NCBI GenBank assembly: GCA_016712525.1
Contig: JADJQX010000001.1
Span: 1-64,000 of the forward strand
Length of the DNA: 64,000 nucleotides
Reading direction: 5' to 3'
DNA from: Myxococcales bacterium
GTDB lineage: Bacteria > Myxococcota_A > Polyangia > Polyangiales > Polyangiaceae
Each line of letters begins with the position of its first letter. Position 1 is the first letter of the stretch. Positions 18,654 through 26,700 of this stretch are shown here, piece after piece. The translations under genes were made by a program, and so were the position numbers. Under the pieces are notes generated by a model. That model saw nothing but the letters and a program-made list of their open reading frames with translations. It ran no database searches and was not told the DNA's origin.

Positions 18654-19462
18654 CGCTCGTCGCCCCGGGGGTGCGCGAGGTCCTCGTGCTCGGCGCGGGG
18701 TTCACCGGGGCCGCGGTCGCGAGGCGCGCGAGGGCCGCGGGGCTCGGTGTACGTTGCACGGTTCGGAGCGAGGCCCGTCGCGTAGCCCTCGAGGGCGAGG
18801 GCTTCCGTGTGCTCGCGCAGCCCGACCTCGACGCCGGCGTCGCCGCGTACGTGACTCCCGAGACGCACGTGGTCGTCGCCTACCCGCCCGACGGAACGAC
18901 GTGCGCCCGCGTCGCGCCCGCATGCGCTCGCGCCCACTCCATCGCCTACGTCTCGACGGTCGGCGTCTACGGCGACCACCGCGGCCTCGTCGACGACACG
19001 ACGCCTCTCCCTGCGGCCCCGCCCGAGCGCGCGCGCCGTGTGCTCGACGCCGAGGCCACCTGGCGAAGCGTGGGCGCGACCGTCCTGCGCGCCCCCGGGA
19101 TCTACGGCGAGGGCCGCGGCCTCCACGTGCGGGTCACCTCGGGGGCCCATAAAATTCCGGGCGACGGCACGCGCTTCCTGTCGCGCATCCACGTGGAGGA
19201 CCTCGCGGCCCTCGCGCTCGCCGCGAGCCGCGTCCGAGGCGAGACGTACGTGGTCGGCGATCTCGAGCCCGCGCCCCACGGAGAGGTCGTCCGGTTCATC
19301 GCCGAGGAGTACGGCGTCCCGATGCCTCCGTACGTGCCGCTCGACGAGGTGCACGAGACCTTGCGCGCCGATCGCCGCGTCGACCCGAGCCGCGCCCTCC
19401 GCGAGCTCGGGGTGTCCCTCGCCTTCCCGTCGTACCGCGTGGGGATGAAGAGGACGACGTAG
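18650..19462 (+). CDS. NAD-dependent epimerase/dehydratase-type SDR
   Basis: A 270-residue extended short-chain dehydrogenase. VLVLGAGFTGAAVARRARAAG is the N-terminal Rossmann motif (GxGxxG). IAYVSTVGVYGD contains the YxxxK-region equivalent found in the YeeZ-type group, where the tyrosine context is STxGVYG. RAPGIYGEGRG and LSRIHVEDLAA are further family markers. Substrate unknown, probably a sugar-nucleotide or small acid. It starts at GTG 18650 overlapping the bioD stop (GTGA), so it is the third gene of the operon. Confidence 0.85.
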   Translation: MTLVAPGVREVLVLGAGFTGAAVARRARAAGLGVRCTVRSEARRVALEGEGFRVLAQPDLDAGVAAYVTPETHVVVAYPPDGTTCARVAPACARAHSIAYVSTVGVYGDHRGLVDDTTPLPAAPPERARRVLDAEATWRSVGATVLRAPGIYGEGRGLHVRVTSGAHKIPGDGTRFLSRIHVEDLAALALAASRVRGETYVVGDLEPAPHGEVVRFIAEEYGVPMPPYVPLDEVHETLRADRRVDPSRALRELGVSLAFPSYRVGMKRTT

Positions 19463-19861
19463 GAGACGAGAGAGCAGAGAGAGCAGAGAGCAGAGAGCGA
19501 GCAGGGGGTGCCCCCACCCGCCCAGCGGCAAAAAAAGGCAGGTGCCCCCACCCGCCCGGCAGGAAAAGCCCGGGGACGTCACAGTCGTCCCGTTTTCCCT
19601 CGGCCTTCATGGCGATCGCGGTTTTGCTTTTCCCGACCGGTCGGCCTCCCCCAATATCCGTTCGCGGCTTTGCTTCTCCTCGGCTCGGCGCGAGCCGTCG
19701 CTTGCGCAAAGCCTGCGAGCGGATAGGGGGAGGCGCAGAGCTCGTGGTGCTCGGGGCTCGCTCGAGCGCTGCGCGCGCGTCGCGGGCTCTGGGTCTCCCC
19801 CTAAGCGAAGGCTGTCTCACGTGACGTTGGCACAGCGGGTCGATGCGTGCAGGCGCGCTCC
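19463..19861. other. 399-bp intergenic region with direct repeats and hairpin
   Basis: 19463-19505 is a GAGAGCAG-type simple repeat. 19507-19560 holds two direct copies of GTGCCCCCACCCGCCC separated by about 20 bp. The long hairpin at 19644-19734 follows. No coding region is supported. It lies between the end of the larB operon and the end of the Septu-like pair, which converge here. Confidence 0.6.
19644..19734. ncRNA. ~91-nt near-perfect hairpin (ncRNA or REP/MITE-like element)
   Basis: The arms pair as GCCTCCCCC with GGGGGAGGC, TATCCG with CGGATA, TTCGC with GCGAG, and GGCTTTGC with GCAAAGCC, interrupted only by small bulges. The apex holds its own stem CGGCTCG-GCG-CGAGCCG. This order of nested pairing over 91 bases is unlikely by chance in ordinary intergenic DNA. 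It could be a structured RNA, a bidirectional terminator between converging operons, or a palindromic mobile element. It lacks a T-tract on the plus strand, which weakens the terminator reading. Confidence 0.55.
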
Positions 19862-20737
19862 CTACGGGCGCGTCAGTTGGGCGAGGCCGTAGTGTGTCCG
19901 GCTCGAACTGGGCATCCAGCGGTCCAGCGCGCACCACGTCGCCGCGCGGTACTGGGCCTTCGGGTCGTCAACCAGATCGTTGACGAGCGTCGCCCACTCC
20001 TGCTGCGCCGACGCGAGCCGGCCGGATGCGACATGCCCCTCCACGGTGTCCACCCGCGAGAGCACGTGGCAGTTGAGGTACCCGTCAACCTCGTCCGCGA
20101 GGTCCAGTAGCTGGAGGACGTCGATCGTCCGTTCTCCAAACGGCGTGCGGAACGTCGGCGCCCACTTCCACTGCTTTCGGGCGAGGTGAGGGAAGGTCGG
20201 CTCCCATACGATGTGGTCGAGCGGATCCACGATGGGGCTCGCTGGGTCGAGCAGGAGGGGCTGCTCGGACGAAGTGCTCCAGAGGCTCGCTGGGAGCGGA
20301 GCCGGCTTCGGCGGCAGCGGAGTCTTCGGTGGGAGAGACAACGGCGAGGTGCCTGACACCAACGGAAAGAAGTTCGCCTTGTGCCCCCGATCGTTGCAGC
20401 TCGCACACGACAAGAGCAGGTTCTCCCAACTCCACGTCAGCCACCAGTACCGCTCGGAATCGACCACTTTCGGTGTGCCGCGCTTGTGACGCCACGCGCC
20501 GTCCTTCGGTCGGTGGTGCTCGACGTGGCTGCTAGACTGCCGAATGTGCACCTCGCAGTACGCACACTTCTCATGCTGCGCCTGCCAGAGCGTGCGTCTG
20601 GTGGTTGGCGTTCCGTAGCCGTGGAGGTGCGCGCTCACCGACCCGCCAGCGACGTAGTCCGCATGGGCTTTGGCAAACCTGCGCTTGCGTGCAACCCGAA
20701 GACCGCGCGGCTCGGGACCCCGGACGACGCGGATCAC
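19862..20737 (-). CDS. ptuB: HNH endonuclease, PtuB-like (Septu-type defence)
   Basis: A 291-residue HNH nuclease of the type paired with SMC-like ATPases. The zinc ligands are CAYC (residues 58-61) and CASC (111-114). The catalytic HVEHHRPKDG (71-80) and the block YWWLTWSWENLLLSC (97-111) match the TIGR02646/PtuB pattern of a metal-binding HNH with a Trp-rich helix. The C-terminal 150 residues are poorly recognisable. Its ATG overlaps the ATPase stop by 4 bp, so the two are made together. In Septu systems the ATPase and HNH protein act against phage; I infer the same role here. Confidence 0.8.
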   Translation of the reverse strand: MIRVVRGPEPRGLRVARKRRFAKAHADYVAGGSVSAHLHGYGTPTTRRTLWQAQHEKCAYCEVHIRQSSSHVEHHRPKDGAWRHKRGTPKVVDSERYWWLTWSWENLLLSCASCNDRGHKANFFPLVSGTSPLSLPPKTPLPPKPAPLPASLWSTSSEQPLLLDPASPIVDPLDHIVWEPTFPHLARKQWKWAPTFRTPFGERTIDVLQLLDLADEVDGYLNCHVLSRVDTVEGHVASGRLASAQQEWATLVNDLVDDPKAQYRAATWCALDRWMPSSSRTHYGLAQLTRP

Positions 20738-22143
20738 GACGCGCCCGCGCGGTTCTTGCCCTTCCTTGCGACCGGAGGCAGGTCGGTCACACCGGCGGCG
20801 GCAAGTGCTTTGCCAGCCTGCTCCAGCTCCGCCTGCTCCTCCTTGCTGCGCTCCGGATCGTTAGCGAGCACGGTGTAGCGGCGAAGGTCGCTGCCAAACG
20901 GGTTTGGAGTCGACCGATCGAGCCCGAACCAGGTTCGGTAGAGCTCGTTGCCGGTCATCACGCGGGGATCGGGCTGGGCGGGCTCGCGTGCGATGGTCCC
21001 GACGAGCTCGCCGGTCTCCGGATCCCACGCTCCGCGCTGCACGTCGCCGGTCTCCGGATCCACCACCAGCCGCACGACCTCGTGGGGCGCGCACGACGCG
21101 AGGACGACCGGTGAGTGCGTGGTGACGACGAACTGTACGCGCGGGAAGATTCGCCGGAGAGCGGTGATGATCGTCGCCTGCCACTGAGGATGTAGGTAGA
21201 GGTCGATCTCGTCCAACAGCACCAGCCCCTCGATGTCGGCGGGGGCAAGCTCGGTCTTCGACTCCAGGAGCACGTGGCCGACGAGGTCGGCGATCCACGC
21301 GAACGTCGACTGGAACCCGTGGGAGAGCGCGACCCCGGCGACGGCCATCCTCCCGGTGCCCATCGCTTGGTAAAACCGATCGCTCTCCACGAGGTCAGGG
21401 GCGTTCTTTGCCCCTCCCCGCCCGCGCAGCTCGAAGTCCATGATCCCAGGCAGCAGGTCCGCACCACCGGCCTTGAGGACGTCCTTCAAGATTCGGGCAT
21501 ACATGCGCGAGGTGCCGCCGGCTTCTCGGCTCTCCTCGAGATCCTTTTTCGCAAAGTGGTTCGAAAACGACGTGCTCGCCAGCGGCGCGCGCGCGTCGAA
21601 GAGGGGCGATAGCCGATCGATTGACGGGAAGTCGAGCGTGGGCGTCGAGGCGGCATCGGGGAGCGCGCGCGCGATGCCGTAGCCCGCGACAAACCAGAGG
21701 TGTCGGTTCTCTCCGCGCGCCTGATCGAGCGGATCGTCGGTGGTCTTCACGGGCTTGTCGTCTTGGAGGTACGTCGCCGCTCCGCCCAGCGACAACGAGC
21801 TCGACGCGAGCGACAGTTCTGATCGCAGGCGCTTCGCGCCGGGCCGGAGGGGGTGTACGTGCTTCCCATGGGCGCGCGGACCGAACTCGAATTCGGCCTT
21901 GATCGTGAGTTTCTGGTCGGGGTGACGCCGGTCGCGCAGATGACGCGCGACCGGCTTGGCGAGCGTGTTCACCTGCCTCGAGCCGGCGGCGGCGAGCGCG
22001 ATCGCCTGGAGGATCGACGTCTTCGCTGTGCCGTTTTCGCCCATGAGAACGGTCCACATGCGCGGCTTACCTTCGTGCGTGAAGTCAAGCTTGAATTCGC
22101 GCAAGCGCTTCAGGTTGCTCGTGTGGAGCTGTCGGAGGTACAC
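20734..22143 (-). CDS. ptuA: AAA/SMC-like ATPase, PtuA-like (Septu-type defence)
   Basis: A 469-residue ATPase of the RecF/OLD/SMC-like class. The Walker A-like loop is LMGENGTAKTSILQA (residues 33-47). Walker B is LVLLDEIDLYLHPQW (about residues 306-320), followed by the signature D-loop/H-switch region FVVTTHSPVVL (about residue 340). It begins at GTG 22143 with LRQLHTSNLKRLREFKLDF, the usual N-terminal beta strands of this family. It lacks a visible TOPRIM domain, unlike OLD nucleases. It is translationally coupled to the HNH gene. No reverse transcriptase is nearby, so this fits Septu rather than retron Ec78. Confidence 0.82.
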   Translation of the reverse strand: MYLRQLHTSNLKRLREFKLDFTHEGKPRMWTVLMGENGTAKTSILQAIALAAAGSRQVNTLAKPVARHLRDRRHPDQKLTIKAEFEFGPRAHGKHVHPLRPGAKRLRSELSLASSSLSLGGAATYLQDDKPVKTTDDPLDQARGENRHLWFVAGYGIARALPDAASTPTLDFPSIDRLSPLFDARAPLASTSFSNHFAKKDLEESREAGGTSRMYARILKDVLKAGGADLLPGIMDFELRGRGGAKNAPDLVESDRFYQAMGTGRMAVAGVALSHGFQSTFAWIADLVGHVLLESKTELAPADIEGLVLLDEIDLYLHPQWQATIITALRRIFPRVQFVVTTHSPVVLASCAPHEVVRLVVDPETGDVQRGAWDPETGELVGTIAREPAQPDPRVMTGNELYRTWFGLDRSTPNPFGSDLRRYTVLANDPERSKEEQAELEQAGKALAAAGVTDLPPVARKGKNRAGAS

Positions 22144-22497
22144 GGCCCGGAGCGTATATCGTCAGGCGTCCAGCGTGAAGTCGGAGCAGGCGAATCAAGC
22201 GCCCCTCTCCCCTCGGCGGCTCGATGCCGTCCTCGCTCGAGAGCCGCGGGTCCTTCGGGGCCATGCCGCGGGGTGTGGGCTCCGCCGGGCCCTCGAAGGT
22301 CGAGAGATTCATGGCGCCAGAAAGCCTACGCCACCGGTCGACGATGCGCACGAGAGCCTGCATCCGGAGACCTCCATCCGGCGATCCGCGCTTCGTGCGA
22401 GGACCCATTCAGTCCTCCGGGCCACCTTCGACGCGTCCGACGCGGGCCCGTGCATTCTCTGCTGGCGCTTCCAAGCCAGTTGCCTACCATCCGGGGC
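22144..22497. other. 354-bp divergent intergenic region
   Basis: This lies between the Septu-like ATPase (minus) and the coil gene (plus). A short minus-strand reading frame (about 22085-22408) has an unusual codon mix and partly overlaps the ATPase start; I do not consider it a gene. No convincing promoter or repeat was seen. Confidence 0.4.
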
Positions 22498-22974
22498 ATG
22501 GAACTAACACGTCGCAACCACAAGACCCTGAAACAGGCCGTAGATAAGGCAACCGCCAAGCTCGACGAGGTGAACGCCGTGCTCGAGCCGCTGCTCCCGC
22601 TCCTGACGGACGCGCAGCGCGCCAGCGTCCCCCGCGTTCGGGCCGACTTCCCCGACGCGGCTCGTTCGCTCGCCCACGCGAGCGCCGACCACGGCGACAT
22701 CGTCGCGGCCACCGAGTACGAGGCCGAGGCCGTCCTCGAGGACCTCGACAACGTGCGCGTCCTCGACGAGCTCGCGGCCCGCCTCGCCATCGCCCAGCAG
22801 CGCATCGACGACGCGCGCCTCCTCTGGAACGCCGAGGCCTTCGTGCCCACCATGGAGCTTTACGGCGTCGCCAAGGTTCGCGCGAAGAAGGACGGCAAGC
22901 TCGCCAAGGCGATCGAGCCGCTCGCCGACGTGCTCTCCACGCCCCGCAAGAAAGCGAAGGGCGACACCAAGTAA
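22498..22974 (+). CDS. small helical protein within the defence island
   Basis: A 158-residue, almost entirely helical, soluble protein with no signal sequence. The start is the ATG at 22498. Helices such as NHKTLKQAVDKATAKLDEVN and AARLAIAQQRIDDARLLWNA suggest a four-helix bundle or coiled coil. I do not recognise it. It is not shown to be part of either flanking defence system, and could be a resident gene. An array of ~21-bp repeats begins about 170 bp downstream. Confidence 0.7.
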   Translation: MELTRRNHKTLKQAVDKATAKLDEVNAVLEPLLPLLTDAQRASVPRVRADFPDAARSLAHASADHGDIVAATEYEAEAVLEDLDNVRVLDELAARLAIAQQRIDDARLLWNAEAFVPTMELYGVAKVRAKKDGKLAKAIEPLADVLSTPRKKAKGDTK

Positions 22975-23525
22975 GAGACACCCGAGCACTCGGGGGGGCT
23001 CCGGAGAGAGGCTCGAGCGGTCGCCAAAGCGGCCCGGGCTCGCCCTCGAAGGAGCCCGACGTTTCGTCGGTGAGCACGCCCGACACGTCGCGATCGTGGG
23101 AGCCGCACCGTGGGTGCGCCGTTGCCTCCATTTCGGCAGCCGGTCCGACGCTCAAGGTCGAAAAATCGTGCTCGAAGCGCGAAGAATCGACCTTCGAGCA
23201 CGAAAAAGGGCGCTTCGATCGCGATTCGGGGGAGTCGAAGGTCGAAAAAGGGCGAGCGAAGGTCGAAAAAGGGCGCTTCGACCGCGACGATGCCGCGCTC
23301 GAAGGGCGACGCGGGGGCGTTCGAGTGCACACGGGCGCCGTGACGCCCCCCGGACGCACCCTACAACCCCCGTAAATCCACCGCACGCTCTTCAAGGTCG
23401 GGCACGGCGCCCCACGTGGCGCGCCGACCGAAAGCGACGTACATTTACCCCATGCCTCAGGTAGGGGCCTGGTACCCCGATGACCTGATGGCGTGGGCGC
23501 CAGCTGTTCCAGGCGGTTCGCGCCG
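22975..23525. other. 551-bp intergenic region with repeat array
   Basis: Beyond the 21-bp repeats at 23150-23312 this stretch has no coding pattern I trust. It contains short palindromes such as CGAGCACTCGGGG near 22983 and a C/G-rich stretch near 23340. It separates the coil gene from the converging ISP-like gene. Confidence 0.45.
23150..23312. repeat. array of ~21-bp tandem repeats
   Basis: About seven head-to-tail 21-bp units built on TCGAAGGTCGAAAAAGGGCG, with clear degradation at both ends. Since 21 is divisible by three, one plus-strand frame stays open with KVEKGRFDRD-type heptads, but there is no start context or codon bias for a gene. The core CGAAAAAGGGCG also appears in the reverse complement of the 42-bp repeats at 11231. 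Confidence 0.8.
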
Positions 23526-23660
23526 TCACCCTCCTCGCCTCCGATCTACGATGGCCGGCACGTGGGTGTGGCCCGCCGTGAGCGCCGCAGCCAGGCGATG
23601 GTTCCCGTCGGAGGCGACGAACCCGCACTTCTCGTCGCGGAGGAGCCGAACCGGCGGCAC
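23526..23660 (-). pseudogene. ParB/Srx-like domain fragment
   Basis: 44 codons from a GTG at 23660 giving VPPVRLLRDEKCGFVASDGN, then HRLAAALTAGHTHVPAIV. This is the core of a ParB/sulfiredoxin-like nuclease domain (D-G-N-H-R-L followed by A-G-H). It is far too short for a full ParB domain, has no good start signal, and begins 51 bp past the stop of the ISP-like gene. It is probably the remnant of a gene lost from the island. Confidence 0.45.
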
Positions 23661-23710
23661 TGCCTTGCCGGACGCGGCCGCCGCGCCGATGGCGGCAGCC
23701 TTACCCCGCG

Positions 23711-26700
23711 CTACCCGCCCAGCACCGTGACGACCTCCCCGATGACCGTGACCTCCTCGGCCTCGGCAGGCGAGATCACGATCGGCTCGAAGTCCGGGTT
23801 CTCCGGCTGGAGCACGATGCGCTTCCGACCGCCTGGGCCCTTCTCCTCGCGGTAGCGCTTCACGGTGTAGTGGCCGCCGGTCTCGGGGTCGGTCGTCCCC
23901 GCGTGGCGAACGAGCACCGGGCGGTCGGCCGAGGAGGGGAGCGAGGCTCGGCGGAACAGGCAATACGCGCCGTCCGGGAGCGTTGGCTCCATCGAACGGC
24001 CGCGGACCTGGGCCACGAACATGCCCTTCGTAAACCGGGGCGCACCGTCCCACGAGACCCACGCAACGCTCGGATCGTCGAGCTCGGGGACGCCCTCCTG
24101 AGCGTCGCCAAAAGCTCCCGCGGCGGCCTGGAGGGGCACGAGCGGCACGCAGGTCTTGAAGCGCTCTTCGGCCTTCGGGGTCACGTGGCGGAAGGGAACG
24201 ACCTTCGGCGCGGCCGAGCCCGGCTCTTCCGCGTCGAGGATGTCGAGCGCGGGCAGGCCACGAACGATCTTCATCGTCTCGAGGCTGACGGTGATCACGC
24301 GCAGCAAGAGCGAGAGCGGGTAGCGCGCGTCGCCGACGGTCTCGGTGGCCCAGGCGTTGGCGTCCTTCACGATGCCGCTCGCCTTGTCCGTGGTGACGCT
24401 CTGACGCTCCATCACCCACTCGATCGCGGGCTTCCCGTTCACGACGTAGTCGTAGGCCTCGGCGGGGATCTCACGCACCGTGATGAGCTCGTTGTAGTGG
24501 ACGGTGCTCTTGTCCTTCCCCTTGCCGAACCGCATCTTCTCGACGCGGTACTGCGCGCTCGTGGGGCTCGCGGGGCCTTCGACCTTGGCGGCGTACTCGG
24601 GCACACGCTCGTACCCGACGTGAAGCTCTCCGAGGGCGCGGCCGGCCTTGCTGAACGCCCAGAAGTCGGCCGCTGTCTTCACACGCGGGATGCGCGGGAG
24701 CTCCTTGCCGAGGTTGTCGGCGTAGCGCTCGCGGTAGTCCGGCGAGTGGAGGATGCCGTACACGTAGTAGAAGAGGTCTTCTTTGGTGATCGTCTCGCCG
24801 GGGTAGGCGGACTGGAAGTGCGCGAGGCCGGCGTCGGTGATGCCGTCGCGTCGGGTCGGCACGGTGCCCTGCGCCTTCTTCGGCTCCGCGAAAAGTGACG
24901 AGGCCTCGTTCTCGTCGGCATCGGCTTCGGAAGCCTCGCCATCGTAGAGGTAGAGCGGGAAGTACTGCGAGCCGACCATGTCGACCGCGTGCAGGCTCGG
25001 AACGACGTTCGCCATGAGAACCGAGTAGCCAGACCGGGACTCTCCGGCCGAAACGCCGATGACGCGATTCTCCACCCCCGGGGTCGGGAAGAGTCGCGGC
25101 GTCTGCAGCACCATCTCGTTAAGCTTCCTGTCGAAGTACAGCCACTGCTTCGAGAAGGGCCGGTAGAGGCTGGGAACGATCTGCCCGGGATTGAAGGCCA
25201 GCCGCGTTCCCTTCGCGAGCTCGTTCTTCAGGCCACGCGTCCACGCGATCTTCGTTGGATCGGTGTTGATGAAGTCGTCGATGCGCGCATCTCTCGCCTT
25301 TTTATCGAGGCCGACGTACTTCCCATCAAAGCGAGCCAGCTCTGCGTCGTAGAACGCGATCATGGCCTGCATTTGCTCTGACACCATGCGCGTCGACGGC
25401 GCATAGGCCCACGCGTCGCGGTTCGTGACCAGCCCCAGCGAGAACGTGCCGAAGAGCCGCCGTGACGAGCCGTCCTTCTTGTCCTTCACCCCAAGAGGCA
25501 CATGAATGGTGAACGTCTCATCACGCTGCTTCAGCCAATCGCCGTGCTCATCTGGCGACACAACCAACCAACTGCCCGCCTCCGAGATCCCGGCCACGCT
25601 GCCGAAGCTCGCCACCGCCTCGAGCTTCTCCTCGCGTGTGAGATAGTCCCCGATGTCGCGGAGGTAGATCCGCCCGTGCTCGGTCGCTCGAGGGTTCTTC
25701 ACCAGAAGGGACACCGCGACCGGCGCTCGACTCCCGCTACCGAAGACCTTGCCGCCCTCCCTCTTGGAGCGCTCGCCCGCGGTGCGCTGGTTGCCCCTCA
25801 GGTGGAACACGTAGAGACTGCTGAACTCGTCGGCGAGGCACTTGCGGAGCCCGTCGAAGGTGGGAGCCTCGACGAAGCCGGCGTTGGTGACGAACCCGAC
25901 GATGCCGCTCTTGCCAACACGGTCACTGGCCCACCGGATCGCCCGCACGTAGCTGTCGTAGAGCCCCTTGGAGAGCGCAGCAGACGACCTGGCGGCGTAG
26001 GTGTCAGCGATACGCTTGTCGAGCGCGGGGTACGCGACGTTCTGGTTGTTGTCGTTCTGCGAATCCTGCCCCACCGAGTACGGTGGGTTCCCGATGATCA
26101 CCCGAATGTCGAGCTTCTTCTGCCTCGTCCTCCGGGCGCTGTTGTCGACCAGCACGCGCGAGACGAGGTCGTCCTTCTCGTAGAGCTGGAACGTATCGGT
26201 GAGGCAGATCCCCTCGAAGGGCGTGTACGTGCCTTTGATGACGCCGTGGTAGGCGGCCTCGATGTTTATCGCCGCGATGTAGTACGCGAGCAGCACGATC
26301 TCGTTGGCGTGGATCTCCTTCGTGTACTTGCGCGGCAGCTCCTCCTTCGAGATGAGCCCGCTCTGCAAGAGCCGCGTGATGAACGTTCCCGTCCCCGTGA
26401 ACGGGTCGAGGATGTGCACCCCCTCGCTCCCGAGCGTCTGCCCGAACTCGGTACGGAGAAGGTGGTCGACGCTCTTCAAGATGAAGTCGACGATCTCGAC
26501 CGGCGTGTAGACGATGCCGAGGCGCTCCGACATCTTGGGGAAAGCGTTCCGAAAGAACTTGTCGTAGAGCTCGACGACGATCTTCTGCTTCCCCTCGGCG
26601 CTCTCGATGCCCGAGGCCCGCATCTTCACCGACTCGTAGAACCTCGTGAGCGTGTCCGTCTCCTTCTCGAGGTGGTGCTCGTGAAGCGCGTCGAGCACCC

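Noticed and set aside
19463..19560. A direct-repeat CRISPR-like or attachment site
   Set aside because: Only two copies of a C-rich 16-mer and a simple GAGAGCAG repeat; no spacer or integrase.
22085..22408. A 107-residue minus-strand gene ahead of the ATPase
   Set aside because: It overlaps the true ATPase start and has no recognisable motif or ribosome binding site.
23070..23375. A 101-residue plus-strand protein of KVEKGRFDRD heptads
   Set aside because: The frame is open only because the 21-bp units are in phase; no start context.
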